A stretch of 64,000 nucleotides of DNA from contig OU015523.1 in NCBI GenBank assembly GCA_907165065.1, positions 42,955,702 through 43,019,701 on the forward strand, written 5' to 3'. Shown piece after piece: positions 10,748 through 21,939 of the stretch. The translations under genes and the position numbers were made by a program. The notes beneath the pieces were generated by a model, which did no database searches, was not told the origin of the DNA, and worked only from the letters and a program-made list of their open reading frames with translations. Positions within the stretch are counted from its first letter, which is position 1; each line of letters opens with the position of its first letter. The stretch is from Caprimulgus europaeus. Lineage: Eukaryota > Chordata > Aves > Caprimulgiformes > Caprimulgidae.

Positions 10748-13700
10748 CCAAAAAGACATCTGATTTTGAGAACAGGAGTGCTTTTATGCACCTTCTCTAT
10801 TGTTCTTCTATCCTTCCTTCTCTCTCCTCTCTCTGCAAGTACCAAGTAACAAATACCTCCCCACAAGTATTACCACATCTAACTAGGTATTAATGGTTAT
10901 TTTTTTTTAAGAATTTCATTTAAAAAAAACCCCAATCCAAAAGGAATTGTGTCATTCCATACGAATCATTTAGGCCCTCCATCATATCCTTCATTTCGTG
11001 CACGTCCTTTGAAACTAAAATAGTTTGATAAGATAGAAATAAACTGATACTGAATATTAAGGGAGGTACAATAATCCAGATTTATTACTTCAAACTGACA
11101 AACAAAGGAAAATTCAGTAAAGAGAAATTTTTCTATCCGGTAGATAGACCAGGTCTTTCCTCTGCGGCAGGACAGTCTTATGTTGTCTGAACAGATGAGT
11201 GAGGAGAGTTCAACCCACCAAATGTTGCTTCTTGGCCAGCCACAATCTCCTTGCTGAAACAGAGACAGGACTGTGCAGAGCAGGGCCCCGATGAACAAGC
11301 ATAACTACTAGTTCAGAATGGGGAAGGTAGAAACTGGCTACTTGTTTTCTGTATCTGGTTTAAAGAGGTACTTAAGGAAAAGTAAATCTTACCTTGCATT
11401 TTAAAACCTCTTCTTAATAAACCTCATACTTTGTGGAAATTATTTGGATTGGGAATTTTTTTTAAAAAAAAGATTGGTTTCGATATACTCAGAGTATACT
11501 CTTTAGTTTCATCAATTCACTAAATGGTATCAACAATGAGTTTTCCAATATGCCGTCTATATATTTCTTTGCTTTCTGACTTTAACAGTAACTGGCAAAT
11601 TCTGAGTTTCTCAGTGGTTTTATTGTCCCTATTCATAAAAAGACAAGCAAGAGAAAGCCTATTAAGATATTTGTTCCTTTGCTTCCTTTTGCCTGAAATG
11701 CCTTTTCACTTTCAAATTAATTCCTGAGGAATGCTGACTCTTCAGTGCAGAAAGAATGTAGTTTTGGTCACAGTATGATATCTGCACTTTAAAAGGAATT
11801 TGTACAACAACATTTTCTGGATGAGGCCATGGCCTCTAGAGTTTAAAATGCTCCTTTGCAAATTCAATTTTAATTAAATTAATAGATGTGAAAGACTTTT
11901 ACATGACACTTTTGTGACCTACTGGGTAGTTCATGACAGAAGCTGGTTATAGTGCAAAATTTGTTCTTAAAAGGGACACACAGAGAGTGTTTCCACCTTC
12001 TTGATTTCCCCTCCTTCTCCTATTCTTCAAAAAGCATAAAGGTTGGTGGAAAAGCTCATTAAAATTTCCAAAGTGGTTAGTCAGTAAATGATACAATACT
12101 AATACTTTGAAAAGGAATATTTTAATATTTTTATTTTGCAAATTGTTCCTTCTTCAACCTTCCCCAGTACCTGTTTCACTGGGACAGGCCCAGAAGGACA
12201 GAAACTAAGAGGAGGAGCAGTCTATCTCCTCTACTTCCTTCCTTCTCCTCACTGGTCCAGCATGATGGCAGCCCCATCCAGCCAAGTCACGCCGTCCTTT
12301 CAGCACCTGTAGAAGTACCAGCCTCCCAGTGCAGCAGAGGTACTACCTGGGCTTCCACCTCCCCCACCTTTGTGTAGACATAACCTTCTTTACCTAGGTT
12401 CTTCTGAGCAATTAATATTTTCTTGTCAGAACCCTGCCAGCCTCTTGTATCTTATCAGTTCATATAGGTACATAAAGATACCCGCTTCCAGTGTTAATGA
12501 GTGGTTTGTGGAAGGGAGAAGTGAGAACACTGTAGTCCTGCTTGGCTCCTTGCATAGAAAACTAAGAGTCTGTTCTATCATCCATACCCCTTCCACTTCT
12601 TTGATTTTTTCTTTAAGTGGGTTTGAAGGAAGACACGCTGCAAAGCAAAAGATTTGCTCTTTGTGCTGTTGAAGGAACACCTGCCTTGTGAATTTTATTA
12701 TTTACTAAGCAAAAAACCATGATCTTTAACCTGAGAAAATAACCCTTACGGAAAATATCAATACAGACTGGTCTAACTTTGAAGACTGGTCACAAGGAAA
12801 GAAAGAAAGAAAAAATCCATATTAGTAGAGATATGTCTACACAAGTCTAAAAGAAATTAAAAGAAGCTACAGACTTGGACAGAGCTGGATTCAGCCTCTT
12901 AACTCCCTCTTTTGTATATGGAAGCAGCAAAATTTTACAGGTGTTCTTTACATTAAAATGGAATGAGTAAGTTTCGATGCCTGCAAAATACCAATAGGCA
13001 ATATATTGTGTTTTGATATTTTCTCAGAAATATTATCTTTTATTAAAAATAAATGATGCTCCTAGTCCTTATAGTAGGAAAGCAGAACTTCTGAACAAAG
13101 CCAAGTGCAATGCTCTTTCCCTGCATTTCAAACAAAAGTCAGATAAAATATAAGTTTGAAGATCTTCCTTTTTCATCCATTGTTTCCTCTGTTAGTTTGT
13201 TAACAAACCTATTTCTATAAAAAATATGTAACTTGTCACTAGGGCAGTGTTTTCCCACCTGTGGTCCAGTGACTGGTGAGAGTCCATATAATGGAAAAAA
13301 CCCCCAAAACAACAGACATACAGATATTCCTAAAAGTTGGTTGTTTTTTGCCTGCAAATGAAAAATTACCTTCATTTTTTACTATCATTATTTACAATTT
13401 TATCATTAAGTATATCACATTTTTGCACCCTTCCTCTGCCCTATCAAATGACAAGGGTTTCTCTTAGAAAGAAAGTCCTTCAAACAGAACCGGCTGAAAA
13501 ATATCTGCATCTAGAGGCAAATCAGGCTATAAACTCCAGGGAGGCAGATGATTTACAAATACAATAATAAATGATAAGCCTAAGTATAAAAAGTTTATTG
13601 TACAAATTTAAACACTTGTTTTCCCCATCACTTAATATATTCCAACATGACAGACTGTCCATGGTTCCTTTTCTCTCACAGATACAGTTGATAGATTGTT

Positions 13701-15554
13701 TTATTGCTCCACCTTTTCTAGAGACCATTAAAGAAATCAAAGCAAAAGCTTTGCAATTCATCAAACCCTTAAATGGCAGCAGTTACAGTGGAAAAGGTGG
13801 GCATGAGGATCAATATGCTTTTCACTAGTGTAAGCATTTTAAACCTACTGTGAAAATTAGCTTGTTAGGAGATTTTTTGTTGACATTTTCACCAATGTGT
13901 TGAAACTCCAGAATGAAAACCAAGAATAGACCAAGCTCTAAATTGTAGAGTGTGACACCATTAAACATTTATCTACTACTGCAACTACCTTACACCTTGC
14001 CATTATGCAAAAGGTGGGTTGAGTCACAATAGAATTGAATGAAGCCTGACTATTCTGGTAGTGATGTCTAATGCTTGCCCACTCACCTCAGCACTGGTCT
14101 TAAAGAAATCTTAATTTGTTTAACGAGACCTTGGAAAAGCCTCATCTATGATCAATTTTTTTCCTTCAAAAGCCCTAAAAGCTGTATATTTAAAGAGCAC
14201 TCAATTAAGGGAATTTGTGCTTTATGTTAAAAAACAACCTTATTTGCTTTGTTTCTTCATCCTGCAACTCTTGTGCCTGGGAAGCTGTATAAATGTATCT
14301 TAAATGAGAAAATGAAACCACACTGTATTCTCCACACCAGTGGAAGAAATCTTCTGATTTCTTTATGATTCTTTCAGCCAAGAATACATAATCTGGTCTC
14401 TTCAAGGGAAACCCAGAAACCACTCAGTCGTTCATTAGCAGAGATGGTCCTGAACCCCATGATATGTGCCTTGTCTCACAAACACTTTGCCCGGTGATTT
14501 TGTGAACTCCATCCTCTGAATTGCAAGGAACAACTAACAGTTCATCAAGGTGTGAAAGGAATATGACATAAAAGACTGCCTCTGTCACAAAAGTCACATA
14601 TCAGTATCTGAAATATTTTTAAATAGAGTTTACACTGAAACAGAATGGCTAAAATCATAGCAAAGTACCATGGTCACACTGATGCCTCAGTCTCATTTTC
14701 TGTTGGAATGTAGCCATGTACATATCTGAATTTCTTTGGAGTTCAGAAAGCAGTCCCCAGCTTCACACTGGAAAGGAGAAACTGGGTGAAGCCTAAATCT
14801 GAGATACCTTGGAAAATTTTAGCTAACGTTTCCAAGAGGCTTCGAGAGCTACTACAAATGGAAAAGTCACCTGCCCGTTGCACTGAGATGGCCAAGATGA
14901 AAGCATACAGATAGTCATGTGGTGCAAAAGCAACGGGGCACATATAGGACAATCAGGCTTTTGCAGGGCAGCTTAGAGTACTGGTCTTGTTTGTTCTTCT
15001 TCCACCCCAGACCGTGCCGCTGTCAACCAGTGACACAAGAAATGTCCTGACAGCAGGTATCAGGGATAGGAGTAGTCCTCAGCCCTGCTGTGGAAAGGTT
15101 ATCTATTGATCACTGTCAACTAATACAATAGTGTGGGGAAAATTAAGTCTAAAAGGGACATTTTTTTTTAACATCTTATTTATGAGGTAGTGCCTGCTGC
15201 TGAAATAAGGTAAATCATTAAAAACAGTAACAAAATGAAATTCCCAGATTCTAAATGGTTTCTCTGAGTTCTTCTGTGTCTGTGAGTAGTTATGTCTTTT
15301 CTTCTTAGTCACTTGGACAATATGTTTTAAAGGCACAAGCAGTGCGTGGATACAAAGACAAATGGATTAACTACTCCCACATCTGGTACTTGAAACTTGC
15401 TTTATTTAGTTTAGATGCTGTGACATATAATTACTTACTGTTAAGATGGGGTGCAGTGTTACAGATACTTCTGTTGGTTAAACCCTATAAAAATGCACTC
15501 GAAGATATATTAATGAAGTCAGAACACTCCAATATTTGTTGAAGGATTTTTCTG
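10748..15554. other. Noncoding stretch with weak exon-like frames only
   Basis: No repeat family or secure gene is visible. Two open segments look mildly exon-like: 13682-13796 (plus, strong acceptor TTTTCTCTCACAG) and 14239-14399 (minus, fair acceptor, weak donor). A slightly GC-richer patch at about 12150-12360 has no recognisable identity. A GAAA-type short repeat lies near 12797-12812. Confidence 0.45.
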
Positions 15555-15790
15555 CCTTGTTTATCTTTTGCAAATGAAGCAAAGGCACATTATAATTACA
15601 CATTAACTGTTACCCATGCAAGGTTTAAGTAAAAGCATTTGCTTGTGCTAAGTGTTTTCTCATCTGCAAATATTGGACTAATGAGCAGCTTTCATTATAC
15701 TGCAGTGAAATCATTGAAAGGATTAATCATGCACTTGCTCCAATTTCAAGATAGATTAAGTTTGAGCTGTAGTGGAAGCAACATTGAAAT
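15555..15790. promoter_or_regulatory. Candidate conserved noncoding element
   Basis: This block is dense in homeodomain and POU-like words: TTTTGCAAATGAAG, CATCTGCAAATATTGG, CTAATGAGCAGC, TTTCATTATACTGC and GGATTAATCATGC. It contains no repeat or open frame. The texture resembles vertebrate developmental enhancers. Without cross-species alignment this is inference only. Confidence 0.25.
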
Positions 15791-17781
15791 TCATGATATA
15801 CATACTGTAACCGTGTGAAAAGCTTGGGGAGCAGTTGCAGAAACCCAATTGTCCAAGAAAGTCATAAGCTAGAAAGGGGAAAGTTACAAGTCTTGACAAC
15901 TCCACAGCTTCCCTTCCTTGAAGACTTCAGCCTTAGTAGTGCTCAGTAGTTCACCCTTGCTTTAAAAATGGGTCACCCTTCTTAGGTTGGCAGACTTTTA
16001 TGGGAACTGTATGGAGTCTATACCCAAAGTAGCATCAGTACTGACAGAAAATGCTAAGCATTAGTTCTAAAATTTCCCTTTTATTAGGAAAAAGGGCATT
16101 TGACTAATAGATATAATAACTTGTTAATAGAAGTGACAGTACAAAGAAAGGCAGTTTTGAACCAACCTATGGGAATCTCGCTGGACCCTATTAAGAACGA
16201 ATGCAACTTGTAGGTGGAAAGGAGCAGTCTGAAAACAGATTTGATTACAACAGTTGTTTATTTGGGGAGAAAAAAGGAGACACTTCACGGGCTTCTCAAG
16301 TCAGTGCTGGGTTTTCTAGGTAGTTACTTTTCTGACACACAAGTACAACTGGAAGAAAACAGTCACTCTGGTGGCAGCCAGAAGAGCTTTGGTTAACTAA
16401 AATCCTCCAGAAAAATAGATTACTCTGAAAGGCTGGGTCTACATCAGCCAGCAGCTGTGTTTTGTTAATAATAATGTTTTTTTCATAGCTGTGTGCTATA
16501 TGCAGCTTGTAGTCATGAGATAGTTTCTACTGCTGAACACTGTGCTTGGAAGCCTGCTAATATTTTGGGCATTTTTGCTGGCAGAGGTCTATAGCTACTG
16601 TGTCAAATGGCTACCCACTTCAGTGGTTAGTCGGTATTACCAAGTGTATAAACCCTTTCTCTAGTTCACCATGCACTGAGTGTTGCCTTATGTAGAGAAG
16701 GACAGCTTCACTGTTTTCTCCTAGAGATACTTTCTGCCTTTCAGATATTTCACTAGAAGAAATAATATTTTTAAAGGTATATGGAATATACATATACTTC
16801 TTAAACATAACATCCCCCCAATTAACTTTCCTTACAAGTTTTGCCTTCCTTTTTTTTAGTAGCTGTAGTAAATCACTGCCCAATTAGGGTATTCCTTGGC
16901 ACTTTTAGTTCACATTTAGTTCACTGAGCAGTCAGGTTTGACTTATTACTAGTAAATAAAAAGCAAAATACTCAATGTCACTTGAACTAGAAATGCTAAG
17001 ATACATGCAATGATTTAATTTATGTGACTGACACTTTGAATTCCCATTTGTACAGACTTTCTGCAGCACAGGCTTGCAGTCAGCCAACTGGAGAGCCACT
17101 CAGTCTTCTTTTCTCATTTCTGGCCCATGTTCACAGCTATGAGATTCACCACAGAGCTGAGGAACAAGATACTGTGACTGATGTGACTGCTGCAGTGAAT
17201 TTCTCCATCTTCTGCCACAACGTTGCATTTGGTTAAAATCAATGAAAAACTGCTACCTGCAAAATCATTAAAAACCCCTGAACCAAACCAAACCCCAAAG
17301 CAAAACAATTTCCAGCGTGTAAAACCCACTAAGAATTATCAATACATTATGATACAGTTTATAATATCTAGATGTCAATGGATTCACCACACATTGAAGT
17401 CCATGGAAACTTACAGGCAGAAGTCGCTTGCTTCTTTTCCTGTGTCATCACTGATCATGAGACAAGAAATGAGAAACCTCTGTTAAGCTGAAAGTGTTCT
17501 AGACAAAGCAGGCTTGGGGGGTACATAACTTGTAATTTGCACCTTTAAGCAAGTGATCATTTATACTACTAGCTAAACTGTAATTGTTACAGGAGAAAAC
17601 AGTAAAAAAATGGCCAGGCAATAATGACTTTTCAAAGTCAGCAAGTTATGAAATGAAAATATAGTTGGTCACACACTACACACTTCTGTCATTAAAGGCA
17701 ACTGAAGTGACAGTGCTGACAACGCTGATATGAAAAAGTTTCCTGTTAACACAGATTTAATGCTCTGACCAACGTGTTATG
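15791..17781. other. Noncoding stretch, nothing recognised
   Basis: No gene or named repeat was found. A short CA/CCAAA-rich patch lies near 17268-17310. Plus-strand and minus-strand frames of 60-87 codons overlap one another and show no coding signature. Confidence 0.5.
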
Positions 17782-17940
17782 TCAGTGGGGTAAAAACTTT
17801 TGCTGGATATCCAAGATATGCTTTGGGACAGACTTGGGCTCTATAGCTTCGTAGGCTTTGGGTTCCTGATCTCTGAAGAACCTGTCCAAGGGTTCTGTAA
17901 CTGGTGTAAATCTGCCTTTTCCTTTGATTGCAGGAGTGTA
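17782..17940 (-). CDS. Candidate 3'-terminal coding exon, unidentified
   Basis: On the minus strand a pyrimidine-rich acceptor (GGTCCCTGCTCTCTGCTCC... then TTGGATCAG) precedes 52 codons in phase 0, ending in TGA at 17784-17782. An ATTAAA lies about 20 nt further on (17761-17756). The peptide opens YTPAIKGKGRF and continues PLDRFFRDQEPKAYE, then SVPKHILDIQQKFLPH. It is rich in Pro, Lys and charged residues, looks compact and protein-like, and has no membrane segment. The composition reminds me of short ciliary or sperm microtubule-associated proteins, but I cannot name a family and do not claim one. The upstream exons would lie at higher coordinates on the minus strand and were not identified. 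Alternatives are a pseudogene exon or chance. Confidence 0.4.
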   Translation of the reverse strand, partial: YTPAIKGKGRFTPVTEPLDRFFRDQEPKAYEAIEPKSVPKHILDIQQKFLPH

Positions 17941-18569
17941 CTGATCCAAATGAGCAGGAGCAGAGAGCAGGGACCATAACACTGATGGGATGAAAACTGC
18001 TTGCTTAAACAATGAAGACCCTGAAAGCTCATCTCCTGAAGCAGAGAAGATGAAGTCTATAGAGTCACATTCCTGTGTTCCTCTATGATTTTTGCAGACA
18101 TGTATGGATTACGATTTGGTCTATCCTGTGCCAGCTTGTAGAACATCCTTAATTTTACCAAGGAATGGCACCATGCAGCTTCCATTTAAGTTGGTAGAGA
18201 AATCAAAATAAAGTCCTGGAGGTCCAGACAGAAGACATCGTGCAGCATTAGAGGCTGGTTAGATGCAGAGAAATTAGCTTTTATCTAGCCACACTTCTGA
18301 TAATTTCCTTGTTTTCAGAACTGGCATATAAACACTTCTTATTAAACCAGTGGACCACATGGCATAAATGGAAAAAAAAAAAAGTGTACCAGTCTAGCCC
18401 TCCATAAATGTAGCAGGGGTAGCAGGCACAATCACTTAAAGATGTGATACACCGGTGGGAAGAAGAACAGGCACAATTTTTAATTCCATATGAGAAGGAA
18501 ATTTATTGGCAAGTAACCAAGGTTTATGCATACAAAGATGAAAAACCATTCTTTAAAATGTGGAATTGG
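17941..18569. other. Noncoding stretch, nothing recognised
   Basis: About 630 bp between the exon candidate and an LTR relic. I see no gene or repeat apart from a 12-base A run near 18371. Confidence 0.5.
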
Positions 18570-18812
18570 TGATAAGCTTTTGGCAGCAAGGGGGCTGCCG
18601 TGGTGGCCTCTGTGGGATCAGGTCAGGGGCTGCCCTGTGCTGGACACAGACAGTTCCTACCAGCTCTGCAATGGACTGGTGACTGGTGTCCCTGCCTTTA
18701 TCTCAACCCAGGATCTTTTTAATCTTATTTTCTCCCCCTGCACTGTTAAGGAGTGGGAGTGAGTGAGCAGCTGGGTAGGCATTTGGCAGCCAGACAAGTT
18801 CAACCCACCACA
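18570..18812 (+). mobile_element. Internally deleted LTR relic
   Basis: The first part (TTTGGCAGCAAGGGGGCTGCC, then ACAGACAGTTCCTACCAGC) matches the start region of the 1.15-kb LTR family in diverged form. The last part (TATTTTCTCCCCCTGCAC, then AGTGGGAGTGAGTGAGCAG, then GTTCAACCCACCACA) matches its 3' end. The middle, including the repeat array, is missing. It therefore looks like a related, older solo LTR that lost most of its interior. No target duplication could be recognised. Confidence 0.65.
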
Positions 18813-19917
18813 CTCTGATATCAGAATGTAAAGTAATAAATATTGTAAAAATAAGGTACATTCTTACTCTGTTTAGTACTTACATAACATTACAGGGAAA
18901 CTTAATTAAATGGTGCAGCATTTGACTTCTCTTCCTTCCCCAGAGCTCACTCCTCTTCCTTTTACTGCTCTCAGCAGTACCTTTCCCTGTGAGTGCTTTA
19001 TTTTCAGCTCTCTGGAAAGTTGATAGCAGTTGTGTAGACATGATATAAGTCACAACCACCATGGCAAGCCCCAAAACAATATCACTTGCTCATCATCGAA
19101 ATGCTATCCTGTCGATTTGTAGCAGGCTCTTTAGGCTCTTTATTCTGCTGTGATGTGCTATTAGATCCACCGCTGTCAGTCTTTTCGCAGCATCACTAGC
19201 AATTCCATGATCACTTACTGCATGGCAGCCTTCCTGCATAAAGCTCTTTTCTGAATTGAGGAGAGGGGGAAATTTATAGTTATTTTTACATTCGGTGGAT
19301 GAGCCTAATGAATGGAAAAAGCCAACAAACTTGTGAGAAGCATCATGGCTGGGTTCAGAGAGGAGCATCTGTGGCTGCTGACAAATATGGCAAGAATTAA
19401 TCCAAACATCCAGCCATTCCTCAGCCTTCCTCAGCAATCATGATTCACTATCAGCTACCAAGGCTGACAAAACTCTACATTTCTAGACATATTGCAGAAA
19501 GTGTCATGTAATATTTATGAACACTTCAGGCCACTGAAATGACTGTAGCATTTGTGTGACTGTAGCATTTGTGTGACTGTGACTTGAGTGACATGAGCAT
19601 CCCATCTTTCAAGCACCCTCCAGCATGGCCTGTTTTGTTTACCATGTATTTAGCAGCCACCATTTTCATGATAACCTATTAAAACAGGTAAACACTGAAC
19701 AGGTTAAAATTCATCATTGGAACTGGGATAATAGCTGTGTCCAGGGATTTAGTGCTGCTGGGACTGTCTGCCTTCCTAGCAAACTGAACACACAGGCTGC
19801 TGTAATGTTTCATCAAGTTGAGCCAGTAACAGAGTGTCAGGGATACAACCCCCACTGTGAAGCAAAAGAGTTTTCTGTTGTGGAACCTTTGACAGCTTCC
19901 ACTTTCTGCACACCCAC
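18813..19917. other. Noncoding stretch between LTRs
   Basis: Most of this 1.1 kb is unique. It contains a small 17-bp tandem duplication (19541-19580). It also has a minus-strand open segment ending near 19105 with a strong acceptor (CCCCCTCTCCTCAATTCAG) but no recognised family. The last five bases, CCCAC (19913-19917), are the left target duplication of the following LTR. Confidence 0.5.
19541..19580. repeat. 17-bp tandem duplication
   Basis: Two identical copies of GACTGTAGCATTTGTGT (19541-19557 and 19558-19574) are followed by a partial third, GACTGT. Perfect identity indicates recent slippage or unequal exchange. Confidence 0.85.
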
Positions 19918-21069
19918 TGTATTGGGTTTGCGTGGCAAGGTTTTTGGTAGCAGTGGAGGAGGGGACATGGGGTGGCTTCTGTGAGAGAAGCTGCCAGAAG
20001 CTTCCCCCATGTCCGACCCAACACAGCCAATGCCAGCCGGCTACAAGAAGGGACCCGCCGCTGGCCAAGGCCGAGCCAATCAGTAACGCCTCTGTGATAA
20101 CATAATTAAGAAAAAAAAAAAGGAAGGGAGAAAAAAAAAGCTGCACACTTTGCAGCTGGAGAGAGGAGTGAGAAGATGTAAGAGAAAACAACTTCGCAGA
20201 CACCAAGGTCAGGGAAGAAGGAGGGGGAGGATGGGCTCTGGCGCCGGAGCAGAGATTCCCCCCCCCAACAAGTGGTGAAGACCATGGTGAAGCAGGCTGT
20301 CCCCCTGCAGCCCATGGAGGTCCATGGTGGTGCAGATGACCACCTGTAGCCCGTGGAGGACCCCACGCCGGAGCAGGTGGATGCCGAAGGAGGCTGTGAC
20401 CCCGCGGGAAGCCCGCGCTGGAGCAGGTTCCTGTCAGGACCTGTAGCCCGTGGAGAGAGGAGCCCACGCCGGAGCAGGTTTGCTGGCAGGACTTGTGACC
20501 CCGTGGGGGACTCGCGCTGGAGCAGTCCCTTCCTGAAGGACTGCACCCCATGGAATGGACCCAGACTGGAGCAGCTCGTGAAGAGCTGTCAGTCATGGGA
20601 AGGACTCACGTTGGAGCAGTTGGTGGAGGACTGTCTCCCGTGAGAGGGGCCCCACGCTGGTGCGGGGGAAGGAGACCTCCCCCTGAGGAGGAAGCAGCGG
20701 CAGAAACACCGTGTGATGAACTGACCCTAACCCCATTCCCTGTTCCCCTGTGCTGCTGGGGGGAGGAGGTGGAAAATCGGGAAAGAGATTAAGCCCGGGA
20801 AGAAGGGAGGGATGGGGGAGGTGTTTTAAGATTTGGTTTTACTTCTCATTCTCCTCTGATTTTGATTTGTAATAAAGTAAATTTGTTTTTTTTCCCCCAA
20901 GTCGAGTCTGTTTTGCCTGTGCCAGTAATTGGTGAGTGATCTCTCTCCGTCCTTATCTCCACCCACGAGCTTTTCGTTATAATTTTCTCCCCCTGCCCAT
21001 TTGAGGAGGGGGAGTGATAGAGTGGGCTTTGGTGGGCATCCGGCCTCTAGCCAGGGTCAACCCACCACA
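19918..21069 (+). mobile_element. Solo LTR, ERVL-like family, copy 2
   Basis: A 1152-bp element begins TGTATTGGGTTTGCGTGG and ends GGGTCAACCCACCACA, with perfect 5-bp target duplications CCCAC at 19913-19917 and 21070-21074. It is colinear with 694-1847. A poly(A) signal AATAAA lies at 20871-20876 on the plus strand, which sets the orientation. A GC-rich repeat array (20306-20678) fills the centre. The antisense open frame of about 305 codons (19679-20596) runs through flank and LTR and is an artefact of GC-rich repeat DNA. The perfect duplication and intact signal suggest this copy is younger or better preserved than copy 1. No retroviral genes adjoin it, so it is a solo LTR left by recombination. 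Confidence 0.9.
20306..20678 (+). repeat. LTR-internal irregular minisatellite, copy 2
   Basis: Eight imperfect units start near 20306, 20346, 20396, 20443, 20495, 20543, 20588 and 20633. Spacings are 40, 50, 47, 52, 48, 45 and 45 bp. The units share GTAGCCCGTGG or GTGACCCC starts and a GGAGCAGG core. Because spacings are not multiples of three throughout, the open frame that crosses the array does not yield a strictly periodic peptide. Confidence 0.8.
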
Positions 21070-21074
21070 CCCAC

Positions 21075-21704
21075 CCACCAACCAGGAAGAAAGTCATTGA
21101 AAGTAACAGCTACATGATTCTTAGGTAACTGCACTTTGCTATGATCCCACTTCATCTCTACAGACAAAGATGCTCTCCAAGACATAAGGATTTGTGCGCC
21201 TGTAAGATATACAGTAGGATGGGTTTTTTCATAAATATATAAACATTTTTGTTTTCAGAAAGACATAGATACTTCCTGAATTTACAAGTCCTCGTTTTCT
21301 TGGCAAGCTACAAGTTTATTTTAATATCTTCTCCTATATTCAGAACAAGATTCAAACCAAGATACAAGATTCTAAAAGTGGTTGTCTGAAATTATGCCAT
21401 TTATTCTCTGCTAGGTACTTAAATAACTATTTTAATTTTCTAAAACACTAAATACCTATCAGCTCAAATGAAGCAAATAGCATCAACTTGGTTGCTAAAA
21501 TGCCACTAGGTGTTTTGAAAAAGAGATCTCTCTGGAAGTGTTTGACTATAGGCTTAGAAGTCTGTCTCCAAACACAGCCATTCCATACTTTTCTAATGGA
21601 GTCAATTATGGATGTATTGGCTGGGTATGTAGTTAAATGAGAAGACTCTACGCTTAGCAAAAAAAAGGGGTTTTAATCTTATACTCTCAAACTGACATGT
21701 GTTG
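21075..21704. other. Noncoding stretch, nothing recognised
   Basis: About 630 bp of AT-rich unique sequence between the LTR and a tandem repeat. No gene or element was seen. Confidence 0.5.
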
Positions 21705-21872
21705 ACTGCTATATGAGACTGAGTATATGAGTATTTATATATGACTGCTATATGAGACTGAATTTGTAAGTGTGTACATGTATATATATACATAAATATA
21801 TGACTGTTATATAATAATGGCTGTTCTATGAGACCTACATGAGACTGTTATATGAGACTGAATTTGTTACTA
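21705..21872. repeat. Imperfect ATGAGACTG tandem repeat
   Basis: Variants of GACTGCTATATGAGACTGAATTTG recur about four times, interrupted by TATATA and GTGTACATGTATATATATAC tracts. The motif TATGAGACTGA appears three times. It abuts the long CR1 copy within about 70 bp. It may be a decayed satellite-like array or slippage-expanded AT-rich DNA. Confidence 0.75.
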
Positions 21873-21939
21873 GCTCCAGTAAAACTCCAAGGACCCTAGT
21901 TATACCAACCAAACCTATTATCTGATAGAAGTATTTATT

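Noticed and set aside
19679..20596. Antisense 305-codon open frame as a gene
   Set aside because: It runs from unique flank into the LTR and its repeat array on the opposite strand, has low-complexity Ser/Pro/Gly composition, and is explained by GC-rich repeat DNA.
694..21069. The two same-family LTRs as the 5' and 3' LTRs of one provirus
   Set aside because: Outer flanks do not match (TGCAG versus CCCAC), copy 2 has its own perfect duplication, and no gag, pol or env homology lies in the 18 kb between them.
21705..21872. CRISPR-like array
   Set aside because: Units are imperfect, adjacent and AT-rich without unique spacers, in clearly eukaryotic DNA.
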